NCBI RefSeq assembly: GCF_002797375.1
Contig: NZ_KZ454941.1
Location: 1 to 48,802 of the forward strand
From: Bacillus sp. FJAT-42315
GTDB lineage: Bacteria > Bacillota > Bacilli > Bacillales > Domibacillaceae
Direction of reading: 5' to 3'
Length of the DNA: 48,802 nt
The translations under genes and the position numbers were made by a program. Position 1 is the first letter of the stretch, and every line of letters begins with the position of its first letter. The notes below the pieces were generated by a model that did not search any database, was not told where the DNA came from, and worked only from the letters and a program-made list of their open reading frames with translations. Shown here one piece after another: positions 10,430 through 18,906 of the stretch.

Positions 10430-11818
10430 TTATCCTCCTAGCAGATGATTGCTTATATAAATTAAAGTGACATGATGGCTAGTAACTTTAGCCTCATACT
10501 TGGACTTCTTTAACCCCGGTACCCATAGTACTTCACCGTCATAGCCGGTAATAATTGGCCACTGATCGCGTTTCGTTTTAGGAACTTTCTCATCAATAAA
10601 TAAACGCTTCAGCTTTTTCGAGCCATTCATCCCTTTTGGTGAAATTTTGTCTCCTTGTCTTCTCGTACGTACATACAGTGGAAGCTTCATCGTATGCGGA
10701 TCGATCATAAAATAGTGATCTTGATCCATCGATGTAGGAGCTTCAGCAGTTAGCATAAATTCGCCGCCAAACGGCCAAGCAACACGCTCTCCAACCTGTA
10801 AGACAAACTCATATTCCTCTTTTTGTTCCTTTTCAAAACTGAAAATACATTGCTGATACTCACGACGAACTTTCAAACCATCAGGAAGGTCTAAGCTACC
10901 AGATGAAGATCCGCCTTTTAGCAACTGAAGAATTTGTTGAATATGTATGAAGGAAAACGCTATTTTACCTTTGTAAAGATAGTTTAATATTAGATGAATC
11001 GCTCTTCTTTGTAAAGGCAAAGGCACCTCTATAAACGCATTGATTTGTACTTTCGCACTAGCTTCATTTTTTTCCCATACTTTATGCATAGCTACTTCTG
11101 TTAATTCATTTAAAAACTGGTCATCCTCTTTCATTTCCTCACTAAATCGTTGAAAATGTTCATGAACTTTTGGATTCTCCTGTTTTAAAAACGGAAGTAG
11201 ATGATGCCGAAAGCGATTCCGTGTGTAATCCAATCGATCGTTGCTCGGATCTTTCCTCGGCTCAAGTCCTTCAACTAAACAATAATGTTCAATCATTTCT
11301 TTCGTTAAAGAAAGCATTGGCCGAATGATTTCTCCATCGGCAAAAGGACGACGCATGGGAATCCCCGTTCTTGTGCTTGTTCCTTTCACCAGTTGCATTA
11401 ACACCGTCTCTATTTGATCATCTCCATGATGAGCCAGGGCTAGTTTGTTGGCAGAGAACTTTTGCATCCCCTCTTCAAAAAATCGATAACGAACTTCGCG
11501 AGCTGTTTCTTGTAATCCTGTTGCTTGTTTTTCCATCACAGCCGAAACATTCACCTGCTTAGCGTAGCAAGGGATGCTATGCTTGTCACAAAAGTGTTCA
11601 ACAAACTGCAGTTCAGCGTAGGACTCTTCTCCTCTGAACATATGATCTAAATGGAGAGCGTATACTTCAATCTGAAGCACGTCACGATTATTAGCCAAAT
11701 AAGACAGGAGTGCTAAAGAATCCGGTCCGCCTGATAAACCGACGGCTATCTTATCCCCTTTTTCAATTAATTGATGCTGCTTAATAAACCGTTTCATTTG
11801 CTCTTCAAATGCCAGCAT
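10430..11818 (-). CDS. tilS: tRNA(Ile)-lysidine synthase
   Basis: Converts C34 of the CAU-anticodon tRNA-Ile to lysidine, so that it reads AUA. The N-terminal PP-loop ATP site is [13 protein letters not shown] (26-38), with a TilS substrate-binding domain and a C-terminal domain (about 375-460) after it. 462 residues, near the family norm. It is followed by hpt almost without a gap, the same pairing as in B. subtilis, where TilS and HprT are reported to act together on ftsH expression; I cannot test that here. Confidence 0.95.
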   Translation of the reverse strand: MLAFEEQMKRFIKQHQLIEKGDKIAVGLSGGPDSLALLSYLANNRDVLQIEVYALHLDHMFRGEESYAELQFVEHFCDKHSIPCYAKQVNVSAVMEKQATGLQETAREVRYRFFEEGMQKFSANKLALAHHGDDQIETVLMQLVKGTSTRTGIPMRRPFADGEIIRPMLSLTKEMIEHYCLVEGLEPRKDPSNDRLDYTRNRFRHHLLPFLKQENPKVHEHFQRFSEEMKEDDQFLNELTEVAMHKVWEKNEASAKVQINAFIEVPLPLQRRAIHLILNYLYKGKIAFSFIHIQQILQLLKGGSSSGSLDLPDGLKVRREYQQCIFSFEKEQKEEYEFVLQVGERVAWPFGGEFMLTAEAPTSMDQDHYFMIDPHTMKLPLYVRTRRQGDKISPKGMNGSKKLKRLFIDEKVPKTKRDQWPIITGYDGEVLWVPGLKKSKYEAKVTSHHVTLIYISNHLLGG

Positions 11819-11903
11819 AATTTCCTCTTCTTGATCTTTTAATGTTTATGACTATACTATCATTTTTATCAAAGGAAAAACAATTTCTGCAGACCATTTT
11901 TCA

Positions 11904-12869
11904 CTACAATAATTCAAGAAAAACATAAAGAGCATATAAGAACGTAATCGTTAAAATAGCAGCCGCCGCTTTGACTTGTTGTCTTATACGTCGCTTCCGT
12001 TTGATCGCCGTTCTTCCTGTTGTACGTCTCGTATTCGTCACTTTTTTCACTGGGTCATTACGAACAAGCCTTGGACTTAATGCTTTCATCAATTCTGCTC
12101 TCATTTGTTTTGCAGATGAATAATCACCTTGCAAAGCGTGAATCAATACAGGGGCATAAGCTTCAAGCTCCTTCTTATGCTTAATACGCGCGATCACTCC
12201 TTTCACTCCACTTCCATCTTTAGTAAACCGATTGGGATATGCAAGATTAACCGCTACCATAGCTGCTGCAAATACATCATAAGAAGGGTCTGCTGTTCGC
12301 GAGCCCGCTCCCCAATACCCTCTATCAAAGAATTCCGTATACTCCTTCACTGCTCTCCCTTGCTTTGTCGTGCCACCAACATCAATACAACGAAGACGAA
12401 AAGGGGGTCCAGCCACAATTAAATTATCCGGCTTAATATCACCAAATATCCACCCTTCTTGATGAAGGACTTGTAAATTCTCAAGCAGTTGCAAAAGCAA
12501 TACACCAATCCATGAGACACCCTTCTTCTCAATGAACGAAGAAAGCGTTGGCCCTTGAATATACTCCATTACATAAAAAGGATACGTTTTATCACCCGCT
12601 TCCCAATCATCTTCATCGACCAAATAAGGTCCGAGGGAAGACCCCTGGACCTTATTAAATGCCTTCAGTACGTTCATTTCAGATGTAATTGAAAGTTGAC
12701 TACTCAGCTTTAAGGCAAGCGACCCCTCTTTACCTTTTACTAAAAAAACCGTACCAGTCGCCCCTCGACCTAACTCACGCTCAATAATATACGTTTGCTT
12801 ATGCCACTTTCCACGAATCACCGTCCCTCTTGGTAAGCTAAATTGATTCTTCGAAGTATTCATCATCAT
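11904..12869 (-). CDS. yabT: Serine/threonine protein kinase-like protein (YabT/PrkD)
   Basis: Hanks-type kinase anchored by one C-terminal membrane segment (last 20 residues). From the first of three tandem ATG codons the glycine loop is GRGATGTV (34-41), the ATP lysine is K54, and the catalytic loop is GDIKPDN (143-149). The usual DFG is IDVGG (162-166), as I recall also for B. subtilis YabT. A lysine/arginine-rich stretch precedes the membrane segment and could bind DNA; B. subtilis YabT is a DNA-activated kinase of early sporulation. A longer frame reaches 12923, but its first residues have no counterpart. Whichever ATG is used, the gene overlaps the end of yabS by about 26-32 nt. Confidence 0.88.
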   Translation of the reverse strand: MMMNTSKNQFSLPRGTVIRGKWHKQTYIIERELGRGATGTVFLVKGKEGSLALKLSSQLSITSEMNVLKAFNKVQGSSLGPYLVDEDDWEAGDKTYPFYVMEYIQGPTLSSFIEKKGVSWIGVLLLQLLENLQVLHQEGWIFGDIKPDNLIVAGPPFRLRCIDVGGTTKQGRAVKEYTEFFDRGYWGAGSRTADPSYDVFAAAMVAVNLAYPNRFTKDGSGVKGVIARIKHKKELEAYAPVLIHALQGDYSSAKQMRAELMKALSPRLVRNDPVKKVTNTRRTTGRTAIKRKRRIRQQVKAAAAILTITFLYALYVFLELL

Positions 12870-13572
12870 GTGACAACCAGCCTTTTTCATTCCGTTTTTG
12901 CTTAAATTGTGAGATAGCTTCACGAATAGCAGGACCTGTCGGTGTTAACCCTCCAGTGGATAGCTTGGAAAACAATGAAGTTAATGACTCTAACTTCGGT
13001 GTCCAATCTAAAAGTTGCTCAACTTCTTTTCTTTTCCCGGGAAATACATATAGTGAAAATAAATTGTTTCCCATTCTTGCGTTCATACTTAAAGAAAGAT
13101 CTAACAGCGCTTCTTTCACCGTTGGCAATTTATCTTGCATACTGGCACTCATATCTACTAAAATCAACACCTCTAAATTGGCCGTTTCACCTAGCTCTTC
13201 TACTACCTCCATCACTTCGCCTCGTTTTTCTGGCGGCAAAGATTCTATTTCAACATCATTACTTAATATTTTCTTTAATTGTTGATTGACCACTCCTTGC
13301 AATGTTTGTGTCATTGCTTGCCGAGTCACCATTTGTACTGTATGAGATAGCTGCGTTTTATAAACGATTTGGCTAATCCCACCTCCAGATAGAGCAATAT
13401 GATCAATCTCTGTTAACCCTCTTGGATTCTCCGTCTCACGCCCGACAATTCCAATGACATTGACCGTAATCCCTTGTTCAGCCGCTAATGTAGCCATCGC
13501 AACTGGATCTTCACCTGAATTCGAACAGCCGTCAGTCAGCAATAATATTTGCTTAATTGTACCTGCTTTCAC
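12838..13572 (-). CDS. yabS: von Willebrand factor A domain protein (YabS-like)
   Basis: Two vWA-like halves can be seen: LLLTDGCSNSG (11-20) and a metal-ion-dependent adhesion site DMSAS (140-144) followed by a conserved threonine region. The molecular role is unknown. It sits between spoIIE and the yabT kinase, as in B. subtilis, where yabS is expressed in sporulation. Start is GTG with GGAGGGG 6 bases upstream. It may form a functional pair with the kinase given the overlapping genes; that is inference. Confidence 0.85.
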   Translation of the reverse strand: MKAGTIKQILLLTDGCSNSGEDPVAMATLAAEQGITVNVIGIVGRETENPRGLTEIDHIALSGGGISQIVYKTQLSHTVQMVTRQAMTQTLQGVVNQQLKKILSNDVEIESLPPEKRGEVMEVVEELGETANLEVLILVDMSASMQDKLPTVKEALLDLSLSMNARMGNNLFSLYVFPGKRKEVEQLLDWTPKLESLTSLFSKLSTGGLTPTGPAIREAISQFKQKRNEKGWLSHDDEYFEESI

Positions 13573-13656
13573 GAAAATCCCCTCCTACCTTCTACGAGTT
13601 ATTAGTATCCTCGCCGGAAAAAAGAGGAAATATACATTCATGTCCTTCATCTATTT

Positions 13657-16152
13657 TTAAGAGATTTTCTTTTTGTTTTTTGAAAAGCTGATATTCATCG
13701 GGATCGATGTCCATTTCGGTAAGTTATGGGCTACCTTTGTCACAACCACTGTCATATCGTCTTCAATATCCCCCGCCCTTGTTCGAATCACTTCTTCCAT
13801 TAACAAGTCAGCTACTAGTTGAGGATCATCCGTCTCCAATTCAGCGATCTTTCGTTTCATCCACATATCGTTGTTTTCCACATTTTTCGGTCCATCGAAT
13901 ACGCCATCACTCATCATAATGATTAAATCACCTGATTTTAATTGCTCGCTCACAACATCCACTTCAAACTCCTGAAGAATGCCCATCGGTAAATTGCTCG
14001 CTTCGACTTTAATAATTTTATTGCCGCGCTTAATAAAACTAGGAGTCGAGCCTACCTTTAAAAAATTAGCAGCAGCATCTTGCAAATCAATAATCACTAA
14101 ATCCAACGTGGAAAAGATTTCATCTGTCGTTCGTAACTGCAAAATCGAGTTGACTGATTTGATCGCCAGCTTTTCTTCAATGCCTGATTTTAAAATTTGC
14201 TGAAGAAGCCGCAATGTTTCATTGCTCTCGTAATGAGCCCTTTCCCCGTTGCCCATCCCATCACTAATCGCCACCGCATATTTCCCAGCACCTAGTTCAA
14301 TTGTTGAATAACTATCTCCTGAGACAAAACCTCCTCCTTTTGCCGCATGAGCCGCACCCGTTTCTATCGCAAATGCCTTAGCTGAACGGAACGTGATCTC
14401 ACAAACTCCACCTATCCCTCCTTCACACTCTTCTTTATGAACAATAATGTTATCTCCTAAAATATCCGACAGCATTGGAGCTAATAGTTTTTGACATTCT
14501 CCATGCTGGTTGCTCGAATAAGGAACGGTCATATCAATATCGACATTGCTTTTTTGCAAGTTATATATATCAATTTGTTCAATCTCGATGCCAAACGACT
14601 CGATCGCTTCAAATATTTGTTCCTCTTGCTGATGATGATTTTCTCTTTCTCGCTGAATCTCTTCTGCAAAGTCACTCATCACTTCTGATACTCCTCGAAG
14701 CTGTTCCGCAACAAGCTTTCTACTATCGTATACTTGCTTTTTTAATTTTTGATTGGCTTGATAATAAGTCAACTGCTGGTTAACCGCCTCCTCGACGCGT
14801 TTCGGACGGAAGCAATGCCTTTCCAAATCTTTAGCCAGCTTTTGTGAAAGTTTTTCATTGCCTTCATCGAACTCGTACAATACATCTGTCATCAATTGAT
14901 ACGTTTGATTAAAATTAGTGGTCCAGCATTGTTCTTTTTTAAAGCAGGTCTGACATGTTTTCTCTGTCACATAACTTAGAAACATATCTACCTCCCGCTC
15001 CTCACATTCATCAAGATTATTCACATTAAAATGAGAAAAGCTCTTCGATAAAGCTTGAAACACTTCAGAAAACTGTTCCACTCTGTTAGCGGTCACATCC
15101 CTCATTTTCATTAAATATTGTTGTTGTTCCCTAGAATGCTCCGCAGTACCAGGAATGAGCTTGGCCAACTGATCAGTAACAATTTTTGGGGTTAAAAATA
15201 AGAACATAATGGCTACCAACGATTCATACATCGATGGCGCTAGCGGAATACCATTTTCATTGTACATTCCAGCAAGCAATGTGGCGGTCAACAACCCCAT
15301 AGACACCCCTAACCTTCGCCATTCTTTCAATAATCCTCCCAACAATCCAGCGAAAGCAAGTAAACTCATTTGAAAAAAGCTAGCCACACTCGCAAGACTG
15401 AAAATCAATCCTGTCACTACCCCTACAGTTGATCCAACAGCAGCTCCAGAAATCAAAGAGAAAACTAAAACTAAATATCTTGAAAAGATGTGTTCAATAG
15501 ATAATCCGTAAAGGGACCAACCAATCGTTCCTGATGTAATAGAGGCAAGCGTAATAATTAAACTAACGACCTCTTCCATTTTCAAAGATTTCACTCGTTT
15601 ATTAAGTGCTAAAAACGGGATGCTCTGCATAAAAATAAGTGTCAAAACAAAAGCAAGCGCGGCTTCAATTACCCCCATCAATACATCATATCCATTAAGA
15701 ATGTAACTATTTTGAATATAGGCTAATCCTAAATTGACACTTAACACGGTAAACAGAACAAGAAATGGGATAGAGATTGTGTCTTGCTTAGTGAAATTCT
15801 TAAACAGGCGATGTACTACTAAAAAGAGCACAATCGTCGCAAAGGAGTAACTAATTTGGTCAATTGATAAAGTGAGAGATCCAGCGAGTATGCCGATAAA
15901 TGCTAATGGAGCAGATTCTCTCCTCAACATGAAAACGGATACAAAGAATGGCAGAGCGAACGGAGTTAAATGCGACAGAATTAAGGCACGTCCCAGCAAA
16001 AACCCGATCAATAAAAAGACAAACCCTTTTTCAAGCATCCATTCTTGCAATTGAAAAATCATTTTCTTCAACCCTTGGAACAGTTCTACTTTTCTCCCTT
16101 CTAAATCTACATGACCGACCGGCTCTACTATGTTTCTTTCTACTCTCTCCAT
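13657..16152 (-). CDS. spoIIE: Stage II sporulation protein E, membrane PP2C phosphatase
   Basis: Dephosphorylates SpoIIAA to release sigma-F in the forespore and takes part in polar septation. The N-terminal 320 residues are strongly hydrophobic with about ten membrane segments. A central FtsZ-interacting and oligomerisation region follows. The C-terminal PP2C domain (about 590-805) has GDSYS, ISDGMGNG and MMSDGVFDGP with the metal-binding aspartates. ATG at 16152 (GAGGTG just upstream) is chosen over a GTG nine bases earlier; 831 residues. It has its own Spo0A-type promoter. Confidence 0.96.
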   Translation of the reverse strand: MERVERNIVEPVGHVDLEGRKVELFQGLKKMIFQLQEWMLEKGFVFLLIGFLLGRALILSHLTPFALPFFVSVFMLRRESAPLAFIGILAGSLTLSIDQISYSFATIVLFLVVHRLFKNFTKQDTISIPFLVLFTVLSVNLGLAYIQNSYILNGYDVLMGVIEAALAFVLTLIFMQSIPFLALNKRVKSLKMEEVVSLIITLASITSGTIGWSLYGLSIEHIFSRYLVLVFSLISGAAVGSTVGVVTGLIFSLASVASFFQMSLLAFAGLLGGLLKEWRRLGVSMGLLTATLLAGMYNENGIPLAPSMYESLVAIMFLFLTPKIVTDQLAKLIPGTAEHSREQQQYLMKMRDVTANRVEQFSEVFQALSKSFSHFNVNNLDECEEREVDMFLSYVTEKTCQTCFKKEQCWTTNFNQTYQLMTDVLYEFDEGNEKLSQKLAKDLERHCFRPKRVEEAVNQQLTYYQANQKLKKQVYDSRKLVAEQLRGVSEVMSDFAEEIQRERENHHQQEEQIFEAIESFGIEIEQIDIYNLQKSNVDIDMTVPYSSNQHGECQKLLAPMLSDILGDNIIVHKEECEGGIGGVCEITFRSAKAFAIETGAAHAAKGGGFVSGDSYSTIELGAGKYAVAISDGMGNGERAHYESNETLRLLQQILKSGIEEKLAIKSVNSILQLRTTDEIFSTLDLVIIDLQDAAANFLKVGSTPSFIKRGNKIIKVEASNLPMGILQEFEVDVVSEQLKSGDLIIMMSDGVFDGPKNVENNDMWMKRKIAELETDDPQLVADLLMEEVIRTRAGDIEDDMTVVVTKVAHNLPKWTSIPMNISFSKNKKKIS

Positions 16153-16187
16153 AGTTAGCACCTCTATTCGTTTTTCGTTTGTTGAAT

Positions 16188-16220
16188 ATTATAAAGAAGG
16201 ACAAGACAAAACTTTGTCAA
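16188..16220 (-). promoter_or_regulatory. spoIIE promoter, sigma-A elements with 21-bp spacer
   Basis: Perfect -35 TTGACA (16215-16220) and perfect -10 TATAAT (16188-16193) on the minus strand are separated by 21 bp instead of 17. Over-long spacers of this size are known for the Spo0A-activated promoters spoIIE and spoIIG of B. subtilis. Predicted start near 16181. Confidence 0.85.
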
Positions 16221-16246
16221 AATGAGAGACCTGCCTAAAAAAAGTG

Positions 16247-16253
16247 TTCGACA
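16247..16253 (-). promoter_or_regulatory. Spo0A box upstream of spoIIE
   Basis: A perfect 0A box TGTCGAA on the minus strand, about 66-72 bp upstream of the predicted spoIIE start. It also lies about 20 bp upstream of the -35 of the divergent tRNA promoter. A weaker match TGACAAA overlaps the spoIIE -35. Confidence 0.75.
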
Positions 16254-16272
16254 ATATGCACATCAAAAATGA

Positions 16273-16302
16273 TTGACAATTGATTATGTCGTAAAGTATT
16301 AT
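16273..16302 (+). promoter_or_regulatory. Promoter of the tRNA-Met/tRNA-Glu pair
   Basis: TTGACA (16273-16278) and TATTAT (16297-16302) are spaced by 18 bp, about 30 bp before tRNA-Met. Divergent from the spoIIE promoter. Confidence 0.7.
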
Positions 16303-16332
16303 ATTCATTGTGCTTCAAATAATCTTTGTTAT

Positions 16333-16409
16333 AGCGGCGTAGCTCAGCTGGCTAGAGCGTACGGTTCATACCCGTGAGGTCGTGGGTTCGATCCCCTCCG
16401 CCGCTACCA
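16333..16409 (+). tRNA. trnSL-Met: tRNA-Met (anticodon CAT), CCA encoded
   Basis: A 77-nt cloverleaf with acceptor stem AGCGGCG / CGCCGCT, discriminator A and encoded CCA. The anticodon stem TACGG / CCGTG holds loop TTCATAC, so the anticodon is CAT. The anticodon stem lacks the three G-C pairs of an initiator and the acceptor starts with a paired A1-U72, so this is an elongator type. The T stem GTGGG / CCCTC has a U-U mismatch at its second pair. Matches trnSL-Met1 of B. subtilis by position, between spoIIE and yabR. Confidence 0.95.
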
Positions 16410-16427
16410 AAATAGCAAAAGTAATAA

Positions 16428-16499
16428 GGCCCGTTGGTCAAGCGGTTAAGACACCGCCCTTTCACGGCGGTAACACGGGTTCGAATCCCGTACGGGTCA
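16428..16499 (+). tRNA. trnSL-Glu: tRNA-Glu (anticodon TTC), CCA not encoded
   Basis: A 72-nt cloverleaf: acceptor GGCCCGT / ACGGGTC with discriminator A, anticodon stem CCGCC / GGCGG with loop CTTTCAC (anticodon TTC), and T arm CGGGTTCGAATCCCG. CCA is not encoded and must be added after transcription. It lies 18 bp after tRNA-Met in the same transcript. Confidence 0.95.
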
Positions 16500-16506
16500 T
16501 CGGCAC

Positions 16507-16557
16507 AAAAAACCAGATGTTTTTGAATCCAAGCGGTTCAAACGCATCTGGTTTTTT
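16507..16557 (+). terminator. Terminator of the tRNA operon
   Basis: Arms AAAAAACCAGATG / CATCTGGTTTTTT with an inner TGAA / TTCA pairing; a T run follows on the plus strand and an A run precedes it, so it could also act on the other strand. Confidence 0.85.
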
Positions 16558-16584
16558 ATTGACATTGATTGCAATAACAAAAAT

Positions 16585-16634
16585 AAAAAGCTGTTTCAAA
16601 AGCTTAAACGTCCGAGCTTTTGAAACAGCTTTTT
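16585..16634. terminator. Perfect 20-bp inverted repeat, bidirectional terminator
   Basis: Two 20-bp arms (16585-16604 and 16615-16634) are perfect reverse complements around a 10-nt loop, with A and T runs on both sides. It ends yabR transcription on the minus strand and gives a second stop for the tRNA unit on the plus strand. Confidence 0.9.
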
Positions 16635-16690
16635 TGTGAATGAAATGCCTTTAGAAAAATCTATTACACGAAAGTTTGAATAAGCAGCAA

Positions 16691-17134
16691 TTAACCGCGT
16701 TTCGCGCCTCTTCCTCCACGTCGTGATTCCGTTTGGCGCTTCAAAGTTGACAGACGTTCTTCACTATCCTTTAAGAAACGAGCCATTTTCTGTTCAAAAT
16801 TTTCTTTTGGAGGCGCATAGCTTCCTCTTGGCCCTTTAGAACGGTAATCATTATTTTTGGGACGGGGGCGATAGGACTGCTGTTGTTGCTGCTGTGGCTG
16901 GTCTTTCGCTTTTCGGATGGACAAACCGATCTTTCCATCACTCTCTACATTAATAACCTTCACTTCTACTTCATCGCCAACTTTTAAGTGATCGTTAATA
17001 TCTTTCACATAATTGTCCGCTACTTCACTAATGTGCACTAATCCAGTCGAGCCTCCTGGCAGTTCAACAAACGCTCCGAATTTAGTGATGCCTGTCACTT
17101 TACCTTGTAACTTGCTGCCTACTTCGATTGACAT
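16691..17134 (-). CDS. yabR: S1-domain RNA-binding protein (YabR)
   Basis: One S1 RNA-binding domain (residues 1-75: GSKLQGKVTGITKFGAFVELP, then GLVHIS and GLSIRKA). A low-complexity tail follows with QQQQQQ and many R, K and G residues ending in RRGGRGAKRG. At 147 residues it is about 20 longer than I recall for B. subtilis YabR, because of this tail. The precise function is unknown; binding of RNA or ribosomes is a family-level inference. It has its own promoter and terminator. Confidence 0.9.
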   Translation of the reverse strand: MSIEVGSKLQGKVTGITKFGAFVELPGGSTGLVHISEVADNYVKDINDHLKVGDEVEVKVINVESDGKIGLSIRKAKDQPQQQQQQSYRPRPKNNDYRSKGPRGSYAPPKENFEQKMARFLKDSEERLSTLKRQTESRRGGRGAKRG

Positions 17135-17177
17135 AAAAAAATTTTTCCTCCTTAGAAATGATCGAACTTTACATTAT

Positions 17178-17205
17178 ATTATATTACGTAAAAAAAAGGT
17201 GTCAA
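17178..17205 (-). promoter_or_regulatory. yabR promoter (sigma-A)
   Basis: Perfect -35 TTGACA (17200-17205) and perfect -10 TATAAT (17178-17183) spaced by 16 bp; a second overlapping TATAAT lies at 17173-17178. It starts just after the divIC stop codon. Confidence 0.8.
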
Positions 17206-17217
17206 TATAACCTCTTC

Positions 17218-17616
17218 TTATTCTCCCGTCTTTTCGCCTTTTTCGTCAGCCTCAGGAATGTTAAAAATGATTTCATTCTCATCTGATAAAAAGTACTTCT
17301 TTCTCGCAAGCTCTGCAATATATTCATCATCATTCAATCGTTCGAGCTCTTCTTCATATTGCTTTTGTTGCTTTTTTAATTCAACTAGCGATGCTTGCGC
17401 TTCTTCTTTTAGTTTCTGCTTCTCTTCCAAATGAGCAGATTGGGAAATAAGTGTAGACCCAAGACCCGCAATAATAATGAGTGCTAAAATAGAGAAAGCA
17501 GCAAGCCTTCTGTATAACTTCTTCTTATGCCTTGCCACAAATAGTTCTCTTTTCGCCCAGTTGGAAACAAAAGCGTTTTTCAAAGCGATCACTTTTTGTT
17601 TATTTAATCCGCTCAT
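17218..17616 (-). CDS. divIC: Cell division protein DivIC
   Basis: Bitopic membrane protein of the divisome, partner of DivIB and FtsL. A short basic cytoplasmic N-terminus, one membrane segment (about residues 39-58), a coiled coil (about 62-98, rich in K, E, Q and L), and a C-terminal extracellular tail. 132 residues, close to B. subtilis (125). It is preceded by GGGAGG and lies 16 bp after yabQ. Confidence 0.94.
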   Translation of the reverse strand: MSGLNKQKVIALKNAFVSNWAKRELFVARHKKKLYRRLAAFSILALIIIAGLGSTLISQSAHLEEKQKLKEEAQASLVELKKQQKQYEEELERLNDDEYIAELARKKYFLSDENEIIFNIPEADEKGEKTGE

Positions 17617-17632
17617 TTCTCTTCCTCCCGGC

Positions 17633-18244
17633 TCATTTCTTCCAACGTTTTGCTATATTTATTAATTGATTCTTGGTGTATAGAAAAACTCCTGCTATTT
17701 TTTTATTTATACCGGCTAGTTTGTTTCGAATACGTAACGGTACTAGCTTAAAAATAAGGCGAACAGGAAAAAATATGACCTTTCCTATAAATAATAATAG
17801 GTGAAGACACATTTTGGCAAGGGTCATCAGTCCTTTCCCTAGCAAACATAGCAATTTAATCATCCATTGGCCAAGGGTGATCACAGGTAAAATGATTAAA
17901 TAGTAAATTGTGTTCTTAATTAACATAAATACCTTTGAAAAAAATACGATGATCCACTCTAAAATCTTCAAATAAATGGATTTGAATAATGCCTGATAAC
18001 CAGCAAAACCACATAGCACAGCTAAAAAAACATAGACACGGATTTCCCCATAGTTAATCCTGTATAGACTGTAAAACAATAAACCAGCATAAAGGCACCA
18101 GAAAATCATATCGCTAATAAAGGTCAGCCAGCGAGGGCGAGTTGGCCTTTGTAAAAAACGCTGATACGTATCTAGTAACGCACCAAAAATGAATCCCATA
18201 ATGATCATCGTCATCATCGTTTCAAATTGAATAGTAAGATTCAT
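17633..18244 (-). CDS. yabQ: Spore cortex biosynthesis membrane protein YabQ
   Basis: A 203-residue protein with several hydrophobic segments (about residues 1-22, 38-60, 68-84, 88-125 and 135-165) and a basic C-terminus. In B. subtilis YabQ is made in the mother cell under sigma-E, sits in the forespore outer membrane and is needed for cortex formation. Its start overlaps the yabP stop by 4 bp (ATGA), so the two are translationally coupled. Confidence 0.9.
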   Translation of the reverse strand: MNLTIQFETMMTMIIMGFIFGALLDTYQRFLQRPTRPRWLTFISDMIFWCLYAGLLFYSLYRINYGEIRVYVFLAVLCGFAGYQALFKSIYLKILEWIIVFFSKVFMLIKNTIYYLIILPVITLGQWMIKLLCLLGKGLMTLAKMCLHLLLFIGKVIFFPVRLIFKLVPLRIRNKLAGINKKIAGVFLYTKNQLINIAKRWKK

Positions 18245-18537
18245 TTGAATAACTTACTAAACAAGCCTTTTGATTTTTCGCCCGCTGAATGCGCTGAATA
18301 CACGAAACTAAAGATCGTCCCTTTAATAGCAACTATCCCTTTGTCTACATCTAAATTCTTCATCTGCAAATTTTGACCCTTAATCGATAGATCGCCCATG
18401 ACAGTGGTCAAAAGAAACTCTTCACTATCAAAGCTTTCAACCTGCTTCACTCCAGTGATTTCTAATAGTTTCCTCCCTCGCATTACTACATCATGTTCCG
18501 CCGTCCCTTTATCATGAAAATCATATGATTGATTCAT
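18241..18537 (-). CDS. yabP: Sporulation protein YabP
   Basis: A 98-residue protein of the YabP/YqfC family, needed for late sporulation in B. subtilis. ATG at 18537 is the start because GAGGGGGAG lies just before it. In-frame ATG codons further up (18552, 18576) lie at or above this ribosome-binding site. Coupled to yabQ through an ATGA overlap. A sigma-E-like promoter precedes it in the yabO-yabP gap. Confidence 0.92.
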   Translation of the reverse strand: MNQSYDFHDKGTAEHDVVMRGRKLLEITGVKQVESFDSEEFLLTTVMGDLSIKGQNLQMKNLDVDKGIVAIKGTIFSFVYSAHSAGEKSKGLFSKLFK

Positions 18538-18578
18538 CCTTCTCCCCCTCATTGTGGAAAGTACAAGCTTTGCCACTA

Positions 18579-18607
18579 AATGTATGCAGGAGAAAGCGAA
18601 ACTATGT
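18579..18607 (-). promoter_or_regulatory. Candidate sigma-E promoter of yabPQ
   Basis: Minus-strand ACATAGT (18601-18607) and CATACATT (18579-18586) are spaced by 14 bp. This resembles the sigma-E pattern with ATA in the -35 and CATACAAT in the -10. The position between the housekeeping gene rqcP and sporulation gene yabP fits mother-cell expression of yabPQ. Confidence 0.55.
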
Positions 18608-18624
18608 AATAAAGATACGAAGCT

Positions 18625-18888
18625 TTACTGCTCGTTTAATCTTTCTTCTTTTAGCAACTTATACATCCCTGCTGCTTCCTCTTTTTTCGTCGTTTCTTGA
18701 AGTTTTTCTACTTGAACGGTGAGCAGACGCTGACCTAAACGAATCGTCAATTCGTCGCCAAGCTTTACATTAGAGCTTGCTTTTCCCTCGATGCCATTAA
18801 TCATTATTCTTCCTTGATCCGCTACTTCTTTCGCTAACGTTCTTCTTTTAATAATTCGTGATACTTTTAAAAATTTATCTAGTCTCAT
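18625..18888 (-). CDS. rqcP: RqcP (YabO), S4-domain ribosome quality-control factor
   Basis: An 87-residue S4 RNA-binding domain protein (MRLDKFLKVSRIIKRRTLAKE at the N-terminus). RqcP works with RqcH to add alanine tails to stalled chains on 50S subunits, recycling the P-site tRNA. Position after yabN and before yabP matches B. subtilis yabO. Also similar to Hsp15-type heat-shock RNA-binding proteins, but context favours RqcP. Confidence 0.92.
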   Translation of the reverse strand: MRLDKFLKVSRIIKRRTLAKEVADQGRIMINGIEGKASSNVKLGDELTIRLGQRLLTVQVEKLQETTKKEEAAGMYKLLKEERLNEQ

Positions 18889-18906
18889 GATCTGTTCTCC
18901 TTTTCC

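Noticed and set aside
12942-13289. Two overlapping plus-strand frames opposite yabS
   Set aside because: Antisense shadows; the yabS vWA domain explains the DNA.
16382-16639. 85-codon plus-strand frame after spoIIE
   Set aside because: It runs through both tRNA genes and two terminators.
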